The notes under the pieces were generated by a model. It had not been told where the DNA came from and did no database searches. It saw nothing but the letters and a program-made list of their open reading frames with translations. A DNA stretch of 64,000 nucleotides from Flagellimonas ochracea. GTDB taxonomy: Bacteria; Bacteroidota; Bacteroidia; Flavobacteriales; Flavobacteriaceae. Position numbers and translations under genes: made by a program. Where the stretch lies: contig NZ_JAAABI010000004.1 in the NCBI RefSeq assembly GCF_009903685.1, forward strand, positions 239,227 through 303,226. Reading direction: 5' to 3'. Below are positions 62,938-64,000 of the stretch, in pieces. Position 1 is the first letter of the stretch. Each line of letters begins with the position of its first letter.

Positions 62938-64000
62938 CTAGACCAGCACCATCCAACAATAATAAAGGGCGAAGCACGAAAGAAAGACGATTCCCAAATA
63001 GGTCAATAGTTTAAGACCTGATTTTGGTCGATACGCCTCGGGAATGTCCTTTCCCGTTACAGTTTTCAGGTTCATCCACCCCAACAGCGGAGCTAAAACA
63101 AAAGAGACAAATGTGGCCAAGGCCACCAAATGGGCCATGTTGGCACCAAAAAGCACAATGACCACCCAATTTACCAACGCCATAAAAACTACCGCCACAG
63201 CAAAGGCCTTATTGCTTTTAAATGCGTAGTTGTTAGGGAAAAGCTTTTCAAGAACATCAATGCTAATGCGAGAAACCGCATCGTGGGCGGTCATACAGGT
63301 GCTGAACATGGTGGCAAAAGCAGCTATAGCAATTAAAAAGTATGCCCAATTCCCGATGTGGACGGTGAATAAACCCACCACCTGATCAGCAAATACTACG
63401 GCACTTCCGCTTAGTTCGGTTCCAGTGCCGTACAAGGTCATCCACCCAATAATCAAAAAGAACACTGCTAGGAGTGCCGTTAGAAAATAGCCCAAATCAA
63501 ATTCTTGCAATGCTAATTTTAAGGATGGCTTTTCTTTCATGGTCTTAAAGTTTTCGATACTCCATAAACTTACCCATCCTGAAGCTTCTACCGCCGTGGG
63601 CATCCACCCCATTAATCCTATTAAGAAAAGAATACCGACTTCGTTGAAAATCTCCGGTCTTTGATAATTTTCCGCGCCTGGAACGGGGCCTTTGTGCACC
63701 ACCAAAACCGTTGTGATGATCAAGGCCAAGAACAAAATGGAAATAACCGCTTTCAAAGAGTTTTCCAAAAATTGATATTTTCCTATGATCAGCAAGGAGC
63801 TTATGAACACAAAAAGACCAAATGCAATACCCCCTGTACTCAAACTGGACAGTTGGAATAAATTCATAAAAAGTCCGGCAGTGACCACATAGAGTGCAGC
63901 CAATATGGTAAAGGTCGAGACTAAGGTAACAAACGCATAGATCCAGAGGTATTTTTTTCCAAGGTTCAGATACCCTTCAACAAGACTTTTTCCTGTTACC
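62938..64000 (-). CDS. Nramp-family divalent metal transporter (5' end outside window)
   Basis: The C-terminal 354 residues of an Nramp-like transporter on the minus strand. The frame is open to the right edge: the in-frame sequence VTGKSLVEGYLNLGKKYLW continues past the apparent start at 63903. About nine membrane segments are visible. The TM6 region reads GLMGWMPTAVEAS, where most Nramp proteins have MPH, so the Met is kept but the His is replaced by Thr. Nramp proteins import Mn2+ or Fe2+ with protons; substrate here is uncertain because of this change. The TM1 metal-binding motif lies outside the window. Confidence 0.88.
   Translation of the reverse strand, partial: VTGKSLVEGYLNLGKKYLWIYAFVTLVSTFTILAALYVVTAGLFMNLFQLSSLSTGGIAFGLFVFISSLLIIGKYQFLENSLKAVISILFLALIITTVLVVHKGPVPGAENYQRPEIFNEVGILFLIGLMGWMPTAVEASGWVSLWSIENFKTMKEKPSLKLALQEFDLGYFLTALLAVFFLIIGWMTLYGTGTELSGSAVVFADQVVGLFTVHIGNWAYFLIAIAAFATMFSTCMTAHDAVSRISIDVLEKLFPNNYAFKSNKAFAVAVVFMALVNWVVIVLFGANMAHLVALATFVSFVLAPLLGWMNLKTVTGKDIPEAYRPKSGLKLLTYLGIVFLSCFALYYCWMVLV

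Noticed and set aside
1..64000. RNA genes, CRISPR arrays and mobile elements
   Set aside because: By eye I found no tRNA-like cloverleaf, rRNA segment, spaced short repeats or transposase. The Calx-beta repeats are coding and in frame, so they are not a CRISPR array.

Overview
The window is chromosomal core DNA of a marine-type member of the Flavobacteriaceae (Bacteroidota). A Muricauda/Allomuricauda-like relative is my guess, but the genus cannot be fixed from this sequence. Three things support the family. There is a complete alternative complex III plus haem-copper oxidase locus. There are hallmark type IX secretion (T9SS) genes: sprA, two porP/sprF-like genes, and an adhesin with a gliding-motility (type B) C-terminal sorting domain. 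Several promoters fit the Bacteroidota pattern TTG, about 20 bases, then TAnnTTTG. Genes are tightly packed. The longest gene-free stretch is 199 bases (52131-52329), so no gap exceeds 300 bases. I see no rRNA, tRNA, CRISPR array, insertion sequence, prophage or plasmid feature.

Layout. 1-11 kb: actA (5' end outside the window), actB, actC, actD, actE and actF, then coxB and coxA, closed by a clear terminator. Quinol electrons pass through ActB/ActC/ActF and the haems of ActA/ActE to the CuA site of CoxB and the haem-copper centre of CoxA. 11-21 kb: mostly housekeeping genes, namely a GIN-domain protein, an acyl-CoA oxidase-like dehydrogenase (minus strand), ruvB, queG, an SLC45-like sugar transporter, a malic enzyme fused to phosphotransacetylase, and ruvA. 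21-30 kb: sprA (T9SS translocon), gcvH, a vanZ-like gene and a TonB protein. 30-35 kb: the rest of the oxidase system, namely ctaB/cyoE, two subunit III genes, subunit IV, a cysteine-free Sco-like protein, a true SCO protein, a DUF420 protein and a 71-residue CxxC membrane protein.

35-45 kb is a MacB-like tripartite ABC exporter locus. A permease-permease-adaptor module is present twice but is served by one ATPase gene and one TolC gene. 45-50 kb: tsaB, mscS, a DUF255 thioredoxin-domain lipoprotein, dodecin, an NifU-like Fe-S scaffold with two N-terminal domains, and a PorP protein. 51-56.5 kb: a VWA protein divergent from a TPR histidine kinase/LytTR regulator pair, then a gamma-carbonic anhydrase-like protein and fabD. 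56.6-63 kb: a classic T9SS cell-surface trio (Calx-beta adhesin, PorP/SprF, OmpA/PD40 protein). A 5'-truncated Nramp-family transporter lies at the right edge on the minus strand.

I found no convincing wholly new system. The observations most worth following are four. First, two base-identical, GC-rich 339-bp Calx-beta cassettes in the adhesin. Second, a 17-bp direct repeat with a 21-bp period in the VWA/LytTR divergent promoter region, which has the geometry of a LytTR operator. Third, a helix-hairpin-helix domain fused to the C-terminus of ActC. Fourth, a Sco-like protein lacking all cysteines beside the real SCO gene.
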